This document shows positions 20,181-29,847 of a stretch of DNA of 64,000 nt, one piece after another (within the stretch, counting starts at the first letter, position 1; each line of letters begins with the position of its first letter). The notes under the pieces were generated by a model, which did no database searches, was not told where the DNA came from, and worked only from the letters and a program-made list of their open reading frames with translations. The stretch is taken from assembly GCA_009829735.1 (NCBI GenBank), contig CM020620.1:10175794-10239793 (forward strand), in the 5' to 3' direction. The position numbers were made by a program, and so were the translations under genes. This DNA is from Pyropia yezoensis. Lineage: Eukaryota; Rhodophyta; Bangiophyceae; Bangiales; Bangiaceae.

Positions 20181-21995
20181 ATGGCCACTTCTGTCTTGAC
20201 TGTGACGGTGAAATGGCGCAAGCAGGCCTTTCCGGATGTGGCGCTGGACACGGCTCTCCCCGCCGAGGTCTTTCTGTCCCAGCTTTACACGCTGACGGGC
20301 GTGCCGCCCGCGCGGCAGACCATCCTGGGCCTGCGGGGTGGCAAGAAAATCACGGCCGATGCGGACCTCTCCAAGCTGGGAATCAAGGATCGTCAGACCT
20401 TGATGCTGCTTGGCTCCCCTGAGGCTGACACCCCCGCCGCGGTGCCCGCCACGGCGGGCTCGGCGGCCACGCACGTGGCCGACGACCTGGACTTGGATGC
20501 GCCCAAGGAAGATGCTGCCGCCCTGTCTGCGGCGGTGACGACGCCTGCCATCGCCGTCCCGCCGGGGCTAGTCAACATGGGCAACACCTGCTACATGAAC
20601 TCGGTGGTCCAGGTGCTGAACCGCGTGCCTGAGCTTCGCTCCGCCCTTGGCAACTACCGGGGTGGTGCCGGAGAGGGGGTACTGAACCCGTCTGCCCGCC
20701 TCACTGCCTCGTTGCGGGACTTACTGTCGCGTCTCAACGTGCGTGGGGTGGCGGCCATCAACCCGAGTGGGTTCATTGGTGCCCTCCGGACGGCCAACCC
20801 TCAGTTTGCTGAGCGCGCGGGGCCTGCGGGGATGTTTGCTCAACAGGATGCGGAGGAGTGCTGGGGAGAGATCCTTACCCGCCTCTCCTCCACCCTGCCT
20901 GCGCCCGCGGTCGCAGGGGACGCGGCTGCGGCGGCGGATTCAGGAACGGTGTCGGCGGCGACAGCTGGGGATGCCTCTGCTGCCGCCTCCAACGGCAGTG
21001 GGGCAGGTGCAGCTGGCGTCAACGCGGTGGACAGCCTTTTTGGCATCACCACGGTGGCGGTGGATACGTGCACGGAGGAGGGCTCTTCTGAGACCGTTGC
21101 ACGTCGGGATACGGTGCGGACGCTCAAGTGTCATATTGTGCAGTCAGTCAACCACTTGGCTGATGGTCTATCTGCCGCCCTCTCCGAGACGATTGACATG
21201 GTGTCGGAGTCGCTGGGGCGGTCTGCCCGCTGGGCGCGCGTCTCCCGGTTGGACACGCTGCCCCCATACCTGGCCGTCCAGTTTGTCCGCTTTGCGTGGA
21301 AGCCCGTTGAGCGGGTGCGCGCCAAGATCCTCCGGAATGTGAGCTTTCCACTCACCCTGGACGTGTACGACTTTTGCACCGACGAGTCGCGGGCACGGAT
21401 GACCGGCGCGCGGGAGCGCGCGCGGCGCGCGGCGGACGAGGCTGCCGCGCGGGCGGCGACAGACCTCGAGGCCGCCAACGCCTCGGTAGACGCGGGTGAC
21501 TCGACGACCGCCGCGCCGGCCGGGGCAGACGTGGCTGCGGCGACCGGCGCCGCGGGTGGAGCCGCCGACAGGACTGCTCAGGAGTCGGCGCCCGCTGCCA
21601 ATGGTGGGGACACGGCGATGGATACGTCTGCGCCGGCCGACACCAACGGCTCCTCGGCGACAGCGGTGGCTTCGGCGAGCGGCCCTGGGGAGGTCACTGG
21701 TGTCTACGAGCTGATTGCGGTGCTGACCCACCAGGGCCGCGCCGCGGACGGTGGCCACTATGTGGCGTGGGTCAAGGCAGACCCGCCGGCGGTGGACGCA
21801 ACCGCCCCCGCCCCGGCCACGGGCCCCGCTCGGAGGGCCGGCGCGTCGGCCGCGTCGGCCGCGTCCGCAGCGCCCTGGATTAAGCTGGATGACAACAAGG
21901 TGAGCCTGACCACCGCGGAGGAGGTGCTCAAGCTGAGTGGGGGGGGGGACTGGCACACGGCCTACATGCTGCTCTACCGAGCTAAGCGGGCTTGA
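20181..21995 (+). CDS. UBP6: Ubiquitin carboxyl-terminal hydrolase, UBP6/USP14 type
   Basis: 604 codons, ATG in CCACGATGG. An N-terminal ubiquitin-like domain (about 4-78, with LRGGKKITADADLSKLGIKDRQTLMLLG) is followed by a linker. The peptidase C19 core begins with the Cys box GLVNMGNTCYMNSVVQVL (catalytic Cys137), then QQDAEECW. The His box GRAADGGHYVAWVK and then WIKLDDNKVS lie near the C-terminus. The domain order is that of USP14/Ubp6, which docks on the proteasome base through the ubiquitin-like domain and trims ubiquitin from substrates. Family members are near 500 residues. The extra length is two Ala/Thr-rich insertions inside the catalytic domain (about 235-275 and 410-510). All catalytic motifs are intact and there is no intron. 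Confidence 0.95.
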   Translation: MATSVLTVTVKWRKQAFPDVALDTALPAEVFLSQLYTLTGVPPARQTILGLRGGKKITADADLSKLGIKDRQTLMLLGSPEADTPAAVPATAGSAATHVADDLDLDAPKEDAAALSAAVTTPAIAVPPGLVNMGNTCYMNSVVQVLNRVPELRSALGNYRGGAGEGVLNPSARLTASLRDLLSRLNVRGVAAINPSGFIGALRTANPQFAERAGPAGMFAQQDAEECWGEILTRLSSTLPAPAVAGDAAAAADSGTVSAATAGDASAAASNGSGAGAAGVNAVDSLFGITTVAVDTCTEEGSSETVARRDTVRTLKCHIVQSVNHLADGLSAALSETIDMVSESLGRSARWARVSRLDTLPPYLAVQFVRFAWKPVERVRAKILRNVSFPLTLDVYDFCTDESRARMTGARERARRAADEAAARAATDLEAANASVDAGDSTTAAPAGADVAAATGAAGGAADRTAQESAPAANGGDTAMDTSAPADTNGSSATAVASASGPGEVTGVYELIAVLTHQGRAADGGHYVAWVKADPPAVDATAPAPATGPARRAGASAASAASAAPWIKLDDNKVSLTTAEEVLKLSGGGDWHTAYMLLYRAKRA

Positions 21996-22527
21996 GGTCT
22001 TCGCGCTCAAGTGGTGGTGGTGCAGGTGGTGGGCCCCCGCTGAGGGTGCCGCCCGCCCACACGCGCGGTGACGTAAGATGTGTGTGGATGACCCGCGGCA
22101 GCTCTTGGCAGGTGCAGACAGGGCACGCAGCTGCGCCCGTGATGGTCCCGCTCGCGTAAGGCTTCAATGAGGTTGCCTGTGCGTATGCGTCTGGTGTGCG
22201 CGAGAGCCTCTTTTGGACAGCTTAAAGAAGAAACGAAAGCAGCTGGTGCACCGGGTACGCGAACAAGTGGAGGACCAGATACAGGTAGGGGGGACACAAC
22301 AAAATACAACGCGCGTCTGAGCGCCAACAGGCGGGCGCCATCCGGACGAGAAAGACATGACATTTTAGGAACAACGACCACCCCCAGAGCACAGGCACCA
22401 CGGAAAAGTCCAGTAGAGACGAAGCACGCGCCGCTCAGACAGAGAAGAAAGAGAAAAAGCAACACGAGGAGACGGCCCCGCCTCTCCACCCCCCCCCCCC
22501 CCATTCAACCCCCTCTCCACGACGCGT
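21996..22527. other. Convergent intergenic region
   Basis: Lies between the 3' ends of UBP6 (+) and the GST gene (-). It includes a C run at 22490-22502. No gene was recognised. Confidence 0.6.
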
Positions 22528-23211
22528 TCACGCGGTTGGCGGGGTGTAGAGCTTTTTGTAGCTGGGCCGGCTGCTGGCGCTTTCAAACCAGGCAGCCACC
22601 CGCGGGCACGTCCCAAATACACCCTCGACGCCGGTAAACGACATGGTCATCATGTCGTACGACATGACCACGTCCGCGACGCTGTAGTCGTCGCCGAGCA
22701 GCCACGGCCGACCGTCGGCCAGCTCCTTCTCCAGCACCTTGATGGGGCCCCTCAGCCAGTCCTTCTTCACGTCCTCAATGAGCTTGGCGTCCCGTTTGTC
22801 TGGGTCCACCCCAAAGGTCGCCATGAACATCTTGACCGCCAGCGGGTAGGCCGTGGCGGGCCCATAGTGCAGCCACTGGAGCGCCTTGGAACGTCCCGGG
22901 TGGCCCGGCGGGGGTGCCAGCCGCGCCGCCCCGTCGTGGCGCTCAAGAAGCAGCGCGCAGAGGGCGCCCGACTCGAGCACCGTCTGGCCATCCGTGTCGA
23001 GCATGAAGGGGAGCTTCCCTTGCGGGTTGAGGGCGGCGAGCTCAGGCGACGACTTGAGCGTCTCGTCCGTAATGGTCTTGACCACCACCTGCCGGGACGA
23101 CAGGCCCAACTCCTCAATCAGGTGGACCACCCTGGAGGAAGACCAAAACTGGATGTGGTAGATGACGGGGATGGGGGGGGGGGCGCCCCCCACCACGGGC
23201 ACCGCCGCCAT
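22528..23211 (-). CDS. Glutathione S-transferase family protein
   Basis: 227 codons, close to the usual 200-230 for cytosolic GSTs; the ATG at 23211 is the first in frame. The thioredoxin-like N-terminal domain (about 14-90) starts YHIQFWSSSRVVHLIEELGL. It contains NPQGKLPFM (the cis-proline loop) and ESGALCALLLER, where Glu-Ser normally holds the gamma-glutamyl group of glutathione. The serine cluster before RVVHL may supply the catalytic hydroxyl. The all-helical C-terminal domain includes WLLGDDYSVADVVMSYDM, the capping-box region shared by GSTs, and ends PRVAAWFESASSRPSYKK. Likely role: cytosolic conjugation or peroxide metabolism. The class cannot be set from sequence alone. A TIR element begins about 610 bp upstream of the start. 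Confidence 0.92.
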   Translation of the reverse strand: MAAVPVVGGAPPPIPVIYHIQFWSSSRVVHLIEELGLSSRQVVVKTITDETLKSSPELAALNPQGKLPFMLDTDGQTVLESGALCALLLERHDGAARLAPPPGHPGRSKALQWLHYGPATAYPLAVKMFMATFGVDPDKRDAKLIEDVKKDWLRGPIKVLEKELADGRPWLLGDDYSVADVVMSYDMMTMSFTGVEGVFGTCPRVAAWFESASSRPSYKKLYTPPTA

Positions 23212-23823
23212 CCTGGGGCCGGGGGTGGGGGTCCGCTGGACTGTGTGGGGCGGGGAGAGGGGCCTACAGTACCGTCGCTACCGCCGCCGCCAGTGCTGCT
23301 GCTGCGGCTGCTGCGGCCTGCTGCTACCGCTGCCGCCGCCTGGCAGCGGCCGTCGGGGACAGCGGGCGGGCAGGTAGGCGACAAAAGCAGCGGCGGTGTG
23401 GGGGGGGCGGGGGGGTCCGCGCGGGCCGCGCCGGATCAGACTGACCGAATGCCGTGCGTCGAACTGCATGGAACGAGGCAGGGGGCCCAAGCAGAAGAAA
23501 AAAACGGGCGCTGCTTCCAGAAGGGGGAGCTGAGGGGGGGGTTGGGGACAGGGGGTGGCCGTGCAGAGGCCACATGGAGACGTGGGCGCTGCGTCGCGTG
23601 TCGTCGCCGCCTCCGCTGGTGGCGCCATTTGCGGGCATGAGGCCAGTGTTTTTCTCCCCTCCAAATGTGTTTTGGTCACGACAAAATGTTGGTGACCGAC
23701 GTGCAGATATTTATGTATTGTACCATTCCACTTCCGGTAATCCAAGTGTTCTAATTAAATAGAATACAACGCAAAGCTAGTAAGCGTGACGGAGGGTTTC
23801 ACCTGGTTAGACCTCGGTATGAA

Positions 23824-24280
23824 TATTGCAGTTCTCCCAATTTTGGCCGATCCGGACAAGAACAAGAACAACAGTCCACTGACCAATGACATGCCTCACA
23901 GGATGCCTCTCTGACCAATGAGAGCTCCGAATCAGCCTCCATTGTTGTGCAAACAGTAAGATCCGCGACTTTCCGAGCACATGGAGGGGAGAACCCAAGT
24001 GAAACATACACAAAGACAAGCTGGACAACTGTTCCGGAGAGGAACGAGCCGATGTGGGGGGAATCTTCGGCGATCTCAGCCAAGAGAACAACAGTGTTTA
24101 GACCAATCAGCCATTGGTAAGAGGCCCAATGTGGCTGCAGCCAATCATCTGCTCAGCCCTATCGGGCCCCTAGAGCACACGATTGGCTCGCCCTCACCTG
24201 CCAGCACGCGATTGGCTCACACAGTTGTTCATGCAGTGTTGTTCTTGTCAGGATCGGCCAAAATTGGGAGAACAGCAATA
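23824..24280. mobile_element. 457-bp TIR element, CCAAT-rich (family 1, copy A)
   Basis: Terminal inverted repeats of about 45-50 bp. The left begins TATTGCAGTTCTCCCAATTT and continues TGGCCGATCCGGACAAGAAC; the right (ending at 24280) is its reverse complement with few changes. The interior has no ORF. It carries eight CCAAT/ATTGG pentamers (23883, 23915, 24103, 24113, 24126, 24141, 24182, 24211), about one expected by chance. A related element of the same length is at 43541-43997. No target-site duplication was recognised. It is best described as a non-autonomous MITE-like element, upstream of the GST gene. Confidence 0.8.
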
Positions 24281-25685
24281 GTGCTTGTCACTCCCTCCGT
24301 GCGCAATTCTGGACAGCCGCACAAGACGCGCTCCGACAGGTCCTGGTCAGCCGCAAGACGCACCGACGGCTCATCTCGGAGTCCCCTGAGCACGACAGGG
24401 TGCGCAGCTTGCGGAGTAGAAGGAGTGCTCCAGGTGCACTGTGCCGAGCCCAAAGCTTGATATCACTCTCGCACACTGAGAGGAACAGCTTCAGCTGGCC
24501 AGGGAAATGAGGGGGTTGAAGAACAACCCTCCCTCGGTCGTTTGCCCTCTGTTCTACGTGTTGAGCTTAGCTTGGTGCGTTCTTGACCGTCCGTTCATTC
24601 TCGGCCAGTGCCTACAGCACGCACCTCTACAAGGAAACCAACACCCGGTCGCCTACGCACTTGCGGAGAGGCCTGCCCTGCTTGCGTCTTTGCCCGCCTT
24701 GCGCACTCGACAAGATCACATGGCTGGCGGCGAAGGGGAACCGCGCCCGGATCCGGTCGACTTGTCTCTGCGCTCCGGACCCCATCCACACTGGTCGGCC
24801 AGCAAGGAGGAACACTGAGTACAGGGGTTGGCACGGGGGGGGTGAGGTAGGCGGAAAGGAGCAAACGGTCCCGCTCTGGGAAGATGGCACGTGCCAGTGG
24901 GGCATCGCTGGACCCCTCTCTTGTGAACCGGGTTTTGCTGGGACGGTTCGTCGCGGAGTCTCGCTGGCGACCCCTTTCACCGGCGTGCGACGTCCATCCT
25001 GAAGGAATTGCAATTCGACTGGGACACAAGGCCCATAATTCGCTTCCCAAAAAAATAGGGACACGAAAGCGCCGCCAGGTCAGCTGCGGTCGTGTGTGAG
25101 GTCCACAGTCCAATGGCGGCGCGGCCAGCGGCAGGCGCGCGCCCCCCCCGCCGTCGGCCAAGATCGGAGGCTGAAGCACCCTTGAGAGGTGTTTTTGGCC
25201 AGTGGCTCGCTGTAAGGACTGTCTCGCGGCGCCGTGCCAGTGTTTTCACATTGCGTTGGCCGTCCCCCACGTGGGCACGCAGGGTTGACTGTAAGACTGG
25301 CAATGTCACCGCCGGTGTCCCCTCGAACGAGGGCTGTCTAAGGGGGGGGCCGGTTCAGAGGAACGCCACCAACCCTCGGCCCTTGACGTCGTTTGCCCAC
25401 ATCCACCCCACAGCCGGCCGCCGCGCGGGGGGGTGGCGTTCTGGCGGACAGGCGGAGTGGCCATTTGGCTGCGCGCGCCACGGGGGCTTGTTCATCACAG
25501 GTTGGCAGCCCCGTTGCGTGCGCTGCACGTCGTGACCCGTTTTGTCCACTGCCCGGTCACCACGCCCTCCCCGCCGTTGCGTTTGCCACTCATCCCGCCT
25601 GCGCCACATCTCTCAACAGCTGCAGCACGTCTCAGCGCGCTCCCGTGTCGTTCGTGTGCAGCCATAGGGCCGCCAAGGTCTCCCC
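24281..25685. other. Upstream region of the gene at 25686, nothing recognised
   Basis: About 1.4 kb of mixed composition. Open frames on both strands show no domain or consistent coding bias. The 5' end of the following gene must lie here, but no TATA box was found. Confidence 0.5.
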
Positions 25686-27566
25686 ATGACGGAAGGCAGC
25701 GGGGCCGGAGGAGACGAGGCGGCTGCCGCCGCCGGTGGTGGTGGTGGCAGCGGCTCAACCAAGTCGGCGTCCATGCCGGCTGTGGTAGGGGCGGCGGCTA
25801 TGTCCCCCTTTGGGCGACATAGCGCAGCCGCCGGTGCGAGCGGTAGCACCATCATCAGCTTGGCCGGCAAGGCCGCTCACGGGATCGACATCCCCCCCAG
25901 CGCACCGACGCTGTACGATGGGGACGATGACGACGAGGACTTTGAGAGCGATTGGGATGAGGAGGAGGACGGCGATGCTATTGGCACCGGCGCCCTTGAT
26001 CGAGACGTTGTAATGATGTCGGTGAACCGCAAGGCCGGCGCCGCGACGGCGGCGTCTCTCAAGGACACGACTTCTCCCCAGTCTGTGACCATTTCGCCAC
26101 CCACCCTGGCCACTCCGTCTGTGTCGCTGGTGACCCCGTCGGTGGCACTGGCGCCCCCCCCCCCTTTGACGGTACGGATGGCGGACGACAACGATGACGA
26201 CGATCAGGTGGAGGTGCCGGCAATGGCAGACAGTGTGGATTCACTAGTCGGTGGAGACGTGTCTTTGGAGGACTCCTTTGGGGCGGAGCCCAGCACCCCT
26301 CAAGTGCCGTCGGCACCCGAGCGGGATGTGCAGATGGTTGTTGTCCGCTCTGCGTCGTCGTTGACGCTTTCCCCGCCCCCGTCGTCTACGCCTGGCGCCA
26401 ACATCATTGCCGCCGCCCGGGCCGCTCGGGCCGCCAGCGTCGCCCCCGTCACCTTGTCGGCCGACAATGCGTCGAGCGACCGACAGTCGGGAGATGCGAC
26501 CAGCAGCACCAGCAGCGGAACCGGTGCCGACGGGATGTCAGCTGCCGTCGCGGCGACGACTACGACCATCGCGGGGCGTACATTCCTCGCGGGGGAGCAC
26601 GTTACCATCTGGAACCGGCTTGAACGGCGGAAGATTGCAGGCAACGCTGCACCGCTCGGGAAGAACGTCACCAAGTACCTCAGCAACCACCCTAACTGCG
26701 AAGTGTACGTCGATCAAGACGAGGCGGAGCGGCCGGGAGCTAGCGCACGCCGAGCGGCCGCGTCCGCGCGGAAGAGGGCGCGCCTGGCCGCTGCCGCCGC
26801 CGCCGAGGCCGAATCGTCCGAGCTAGCCCGCCGAGCGGCGGCCAACTCTATCCCCCTTCAGCGGCTACTCGCTGCTGCTGCCGACGATGACGATGCAGAC
26901 GATCATATGGACCGCCCGCATGTTCATCTTGACCATAATGGCATGGCGCTGTCGGGGCTCCCTGCCCAGAGCGGCGGTCTTTCCAACAGCATACACGGCG
27001 ATGTTGCGGCTGCGCCCGAGACGCCCCATCTCACCATGCCCGACGGGGAACACGTGACGATTTGGAACCGGCTGGAGGGGCGGAAAATTGCTGGTTCGGC
27101 CGCCCCTCGCAAGGCCAACTTGGCGGCTTACCTGACGCGGAACCCCCACTGTGAGGCATATGACGCGCGCAAGCATCCGCCTACGTCGTCTTCGGCGGCA
27201 GCCGCTGCAGCTGCGGTGGCGGCTGTTCGCCGACGGGTACACGGCGTGAGTGCTGAGGAGCTGGCGCAGCAACTATCTCTTGACCCGTGGCTGGTGGGTC
27301 TGGACAACCTGCCGCCAGTGGTCGACGCGGCAGGCGTGGCTGGCCTGGCTGACCTCGACAGCGCACCAACGGCACCCGATGACGGCTCTACCAACCTCGA
27401 GGCACTTTTGAGCTTGGCAGTGAGCAGCGGACCGCAAGCAAATAACTCGTCTCCATTTGCGCTTGACGTGGCCGATGACTGCGGGGTGGCGGCGTTGCCG
27501 AGCACAGGACTCGACTTCGAGGCGGGCACGTCCCCAAGCGGTTGCCTCATGGCGCTCCTCAGCTGA
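25686..27566 (+). CDS. Unrecognised protein with two ~39-residue WNRLE...GNAAP repeats
   Basis: 626 codons, ATG in CCCCATGACG, intronless. The N-terminal third is low complexity with a strongly acidic stretch (about 77-98, DGDDDDEDFESDWDEEEDGD). The notable feature is a duplicated motif at about 304-342 and 454-492. It reads GEHVTIWNRLE, RKIAG and AAP, then a basic spacer, then YL..HP.CE.Y. Between them lies an Ala/Arg-rich, probably helical and basic segment (ARRAAASARKRARLAAA) that could serve nuclear targeting. The acidic, basic and repeated modules recall transcriptional or chromatin regulators, but that is speculation. I do not recognise a named domain. The repeats are more conserved than their surroundings, which supports the gene being real. 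Confidence 0.75.
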   Translation: MTEGSGAGGDEAAAAAGGGGGSGSTKSASMPAVVGAAAMSPFGRHSAAAGASGSTIISLAGKAAHGIDIPPSAPTLYDGDDDDEDFESDWDEEEDGDAIGTGALDRDVVMMSVNRKAGAATAASLKDTTSPQSVTISPPTLATPSVSLVTPSVALAPPPPLTVRMADDNDDDDQVEVPAMADSVDSLVGGDVSLEDSFGAEPSTPQVPSAPERDVQMVVVRSASSLTLSPPPSSTPGANIIAAARAARAASVAPVTLSADNASSDRQSGDATSSTSSGTGADGMSAAVAATTTTIAGRTFLAGEHVTIWNRLERRKIAGNAAPLGKNVTKYLSNHPNCEVYVDQDEAERPGASARRAAASARKRARLAAAAAAEAESSELARRAAANSIPLQRLLAAAADDDDADDHMDRPHVHLDHNGMALSGLPAQSGGLSNSIHGDVAAAPETPHLTMPDGEHVTIWNRLEGRKIAGSAAPRKANLAAYLTRNPHCEAYDARKHPPTSSSAAAAAAAVAAVRRRVHGVSAEELAQQLSLDPWLVGLDNLPPVVDAAGVAGLADLDSAPTAPDDGSTNLEALLSLAVSSGPQANNSSPFALDVADDCGVAALPSTGLDFEAGTSPSGCLMALLS

Positions 27567-28600
27567 ACCGAACCGGAACCGCGGCGGACGTGCCGCTGTC
27601 GCGATTGCACATGTTGAAACCGGTTCACTAGACTGCCATATCTGGTACTGATGTTTTTTTCTCTGCCGCCCTATGTGTGGCCCTTCCCCGTCCGCTCGCC
27701 CCCTTATCCCCCATCCACCGAGCCCCTCCCTGTTTCCACACACGCTTCATGTGTGTCGTGTTCTGCCCGCGCTGCCGTTGAGTATCTTCCGTCTTGTTCT
27801 CGTAGCCCTGTTGCTGTTGCGTAGGTCGTCTCGAAGCTATCGCTTGTTTCCTGTTTGCTCTGGACCACTGAGGTGGATGCCGTCTAAGCGGCCTGCCTGC
27901 CTGGCATCCGCTCAATAGTTTTTTCTCCCGCTTGGCGTGCTCACTCAGTGGCCATTGCCCCAGCTGTTTTATTTTGCTTCTTTCTCCGCGATCGATCTGC
28001 CGTCCTTGAGAAGGACGTAGGTCACCCGCAGCCGTCCTCGACAGGACGTACGTTTGTTCATAATATGTTATGTATCGCGCAGGCAGCAGTGTCCCTAACC
28101 ACTACCACGACTGAGTGCCACGTACCGGGCCTGACGACATCGCCTGACTCGTTGCGTCACTGGCGATGCCCCGCAACGCATCTACGCTTGTGGCGGTCGC
28201 ATGTGCGTGTGGCCGCCGTGGGGCTGGCGTCGGCCGGCGTCGGCGTATCAGACGAAATCTGTGTTTGCTGTCCGCGGATCTGGACCCCCCACACTGTCAC
28301 TCCAGAGATCCACCAGCTGTCGAGGTCAGAGGTCTGTGGCCACACGGGCGACCAATGGAGTTTGCCCAACGTCGTCCCGTTTTTTTTTTCTTGTGGCACG
28401 CCCGGCGGCCGCGGCTCGGCCTCGCAGCTCGCGCTGGCAGAGAGGACGGGGAAGGCGTGCGCCACCCGCGGCCGCAGCTCGTGATCGACGCTCGTCCACC
28501 CCCCCTTCCTCACCTCCAACGTTCTAACGTTTGCCTTTCCTACCTCGGTTCCGTACGGGGAGCCGCCGTAGTCTGAGGGGGAGCGCGGTGTTCTCCCGGA
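27567..28600. other. Intergenic, no gene recognised
   Basis: Downstream of the WNRLE-repeat gene. Several open frames (for example 28166-28576 +) lack recognisable features. Confidence 0.5.
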
Positions 28601-28750
28601 ACGAGGGCAGGCGGGCGGGCGGGTGGGCGGGCGGGCGGGCGAGGGCAGGTGGTAGTGGGAGGGGGTGAGGGGGGGTGGGAGAGGGTGTAGAAGTGGGAGG
28701 TGGCGGAGAGGGTGCAGAAGTGGGAGGAGGCGGGGGCAGTGGGTGCATGG
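28601..28750 (+). repeat. G-rich low-complexity tract
   Basis: A GGGC-type run (about 28606-28645) is followed by repeated GTGGGAGG and AGAAGTGGGAGG units. Many closely spaced G runs make G-quadruplex formation plausible on this strand. Confidence 0.8.
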
Positions 28751-29117
28751 GAAGAGTGGGAGGAGGGGCGGCAGGGTCTCGGCCCGGGTCGGCCGGCGGG
28801 GCTTCGCCCGCAGGCTATCGGGCCTGCTGACCGTAGGTAGCTAGCTATATGGATTGATACAGCGACGGCGACGGCGTTCGCGACAGGGCATCGTCGCCGC
28901 CAGACGCAGCCCGCCTCCTGCCGCCTTCCTGAGGGGGCTTGCTGCGCTCGTCCGCCTAAGAAAAGCCTTAGGATGCGCAAGATCCACAAGGCTGCCTCGC
29001 TCCAACAGCGTCTCAGGGAATACCCACCCACGTGGACTAACGGGGAGACTAAAACGAGGCCATATATTGGTTTTTGGTATTTAAGTTCTACTTACATTTC
29101 GTCACAACTTGAAAATA

Positions 29118-29340
29118 ACTTCAGCCAATCAGACGCGCGTATCACCACGCGCCCGATAGTCTGTTGACTATCGGTGTGACCAAAACTCGCTGCTTTGGTC
29201 ACTCCGATAGTCCACGGACCAACGGAGGTCTCCCTGGGCTTGATCTGATTGGCTGTCGCTTCATTACAAGAACAAGCGATTTCGCTCCGTAACGTTACAT
29301 TATAGTCCATTGTCCGATAGTCACGTTGGTGGGTACGCCC
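29118..29340. repeat. Nested inverted-repeat cluster with CCAAT boxes
   Basis: An outer inverted repeat CAGCCAATCAGA (29122-29133) with its complement at 29244-29255 encloses two adjacent perfect hairpins. One is CCGATAGTC around TGTT (about 29152-29173). The other is GTGACCAAA with TTTGGTCAC (about 29175-29201). CCGATAGTC recurs at about 29206 and 29306. Further ATTGG pentamers follow at about 29343 and 29373. It resembles the other foldback elements but without clear termini. Confidence 0.65.
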
Positions 29341-29847
29341 TCATTGGCCAGATCACGGACTCTACGCCTACCATTGGCCCATACTGTGCCCCAGCTTTTT
29401 GCGCCTATGTATGGGAGTCGCCTTTTGACACCGTGACAGTCATAGAGGAATTCGGCGATGGGCTTGTCCGGCAATGTGACGGGGAGTGGTGTAAGTCACC
29501 GTCGATGCGCAGGTGGGAGAATGCGTCATCGTGCCGGCGACTAACAGAGGCCCTCCACAACCCCTTGGGCCAGTGTTAGTCTGGAAGCCCCCCCCCCTCT
29601 CCTCTGCCCGCTGATGCAGGCGGTGACTCATGCTCGCGGCAGCGCGTCCGACTGCGCCTCAGCAGCTAACTGGAGAAGGTCTTTGCTCCCATCACGCCAC
29701 CGGCGCAAACGCCACCGGCGCGCTTGACCTGTGCCCCGCTCGCCTGCCGGCAACGTCGGGCGCTGCTCTGCCGCGGAGCGTACGTGACCCACTGTTCAGG
29801 CTACGAAGGCGGCGGGGCAGTCTAGCAGGTGGGACGCTGCGGCCATC
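29341..29847. other. Upstream region of the CobW gene
   Basis: About 0.5 kb with no recognised gene or TATA box. ATTGG at 29373 is within 500 bp of the start codon. Confidence 0.5.
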
